This document shows, piece after piece, positions 63,682-64,000 of a stretch of 64,000 bases of DNA. Position 1 is the first letter of the stretch, and each line of letters starts with the position of its first letter. The DNA lies in the NCBI GenBank assembly GCA_013399115.1, contig VXAA01003139.1:73051-137050 (forward strand), given 5' to 3'. The position numbers and the translations under genes were made by a program. The notes under the pieces are model-generated. The model saw only the letters and a program-made list of their open reading frames with translations, ran no database searches and was not told where the DNA came from. This DNA is from Anseranas semipalmata (taxonomy: Eukaryota > Chordata > Aves > Anseriformes > Anseranatidae).

Positions 63682-64000
63682 CCCTAACTGTCCTGCTATC
63701 CCTGTTTCTTTAGCATTATCAGTGACAATAACTAATTGCTTTTTAGGTGAGTCACTTCCTATCAGTACCTGTGTTACTCAACATGTTAAACAGCAGGTAT
63801 GCTTTTTACGGATTTTTTTTTTTTTTAATTACTATAAGTGCCTGTTAGTAGATGTGTTTATTTTTCTGCTTTCCTTGGTTTCCTGTAGTTATGTTTGGCA
63901 GACAATCTTAAAACAAAGCTATATAGCATCATTATTGTCTTTATTTAAAATTGTTGAAAGCTGGGTAAGAACAAGCTCAGCAGTGAAAGAAAAAAAAAAA

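Larger units (their letters stand above)
49746..64000. other. Mostly AT-rich unique DNA, no gene seen
   Basis: A 14-kb stretch with no named mobile element. A GC-richer part at about 49800-51600 holds frames of up to 114 codons on both strands with no recognisable domain, and 62200-62750 holds frames of 108 (plus) and 105 (minus) codons that overlap each other and look like chance. Simple tracts lie at 50639-50657, 55139-55178, 58901-58981, 59767-59788 and 63641-63681. The window ends in an A run. Repeat-free AT-motif-rich stretches at about 56440-56660 and 60300-60500 are possible conserved elements. Confidence 0.65.

Noticed and set aside
1..64000. CRISPR arrays, bacterial operons, tRNA or rRNA genes
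   Set aside because: No regularly spaced repeats with unique spacers, no tandem coding frames, and no tRNA- or rRNA-like sequence was seen. The DNA is clearly vertebrate.

Overview
The window reads as gene-poor nuclear DNA from a bird, either intergenic or the inside of a very long intron. The evidence is three 5'-truncated CR1 LINEs whose 3' ends carry the ATTCTGTG-type terminal repeats typical of avian CR1, LTR elements of types that I recognise from bird genomes, few SINE-like sequences, AT-rich unique DNA between them, and scaffold-style runs of N. It is not bacterial, organellar or viral. I see no host protein-coding exon that I can defend, no tRNA or rRNA gene, no CRISPR array and no operon. 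The long open frames are CR1 reverse-transcriptase remnants, frames running through N, or chance frames in LTR or low-complexity DNA.

Layout: 1-8525 is AT-rich unique DNA with a (GGAAA)14 array and a small CR1 3' fragment near 3.7 kb. 8531-9369 is a complete-looking solo LTR on the minus strand, bracketed by a perfect 5-bp duplication (ATTCT). 13702-15275 is a minus-strand CR1 interrupted by a 433-base gap. 20032-20152 is an LTR remnant with both ends but no middle. 28665-29015 is a heavily decayed older CR1-type LINE. 31240-32413 is a plus-strand CR1 that keeps its 3' end and has a stop just before the catalytic FADD. 36.3-39.3 kb carries several low-complexity tracts. 43623-43847 is a second gap, ending in an AAAG microsatellite.

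44237-45640 is the most complicated region. A probable LTR abuts the 3' tip of a minus-strand CR1. The next roughly 450 bp of that CR1 are replaced by about 306 bp of very CpG-rich DNA of unknown origin, ending at a single N, after which CR1 resumes. A second very old LINE fragment lies at 49590-49745. 49746-64000 is unique AT-rich DNA with a polypurine tract at 58.9 kb.

Nothing here forms a working gene set. The elements are independent insertions of different ages: decayed CR1-type fragments (28.7 and 49.6 kb), later CR1 copies (13.7, 31.2 and 45 kb), and LTRs. I did not find a new biological system. The best leads are the CpG-rich block inside the 45 kb CR1, the LTR junctions, and a few repeat-free AT-rich stretches that could be conserved regulatory elements. 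Those stretches cannot be tested from this sequence alone.
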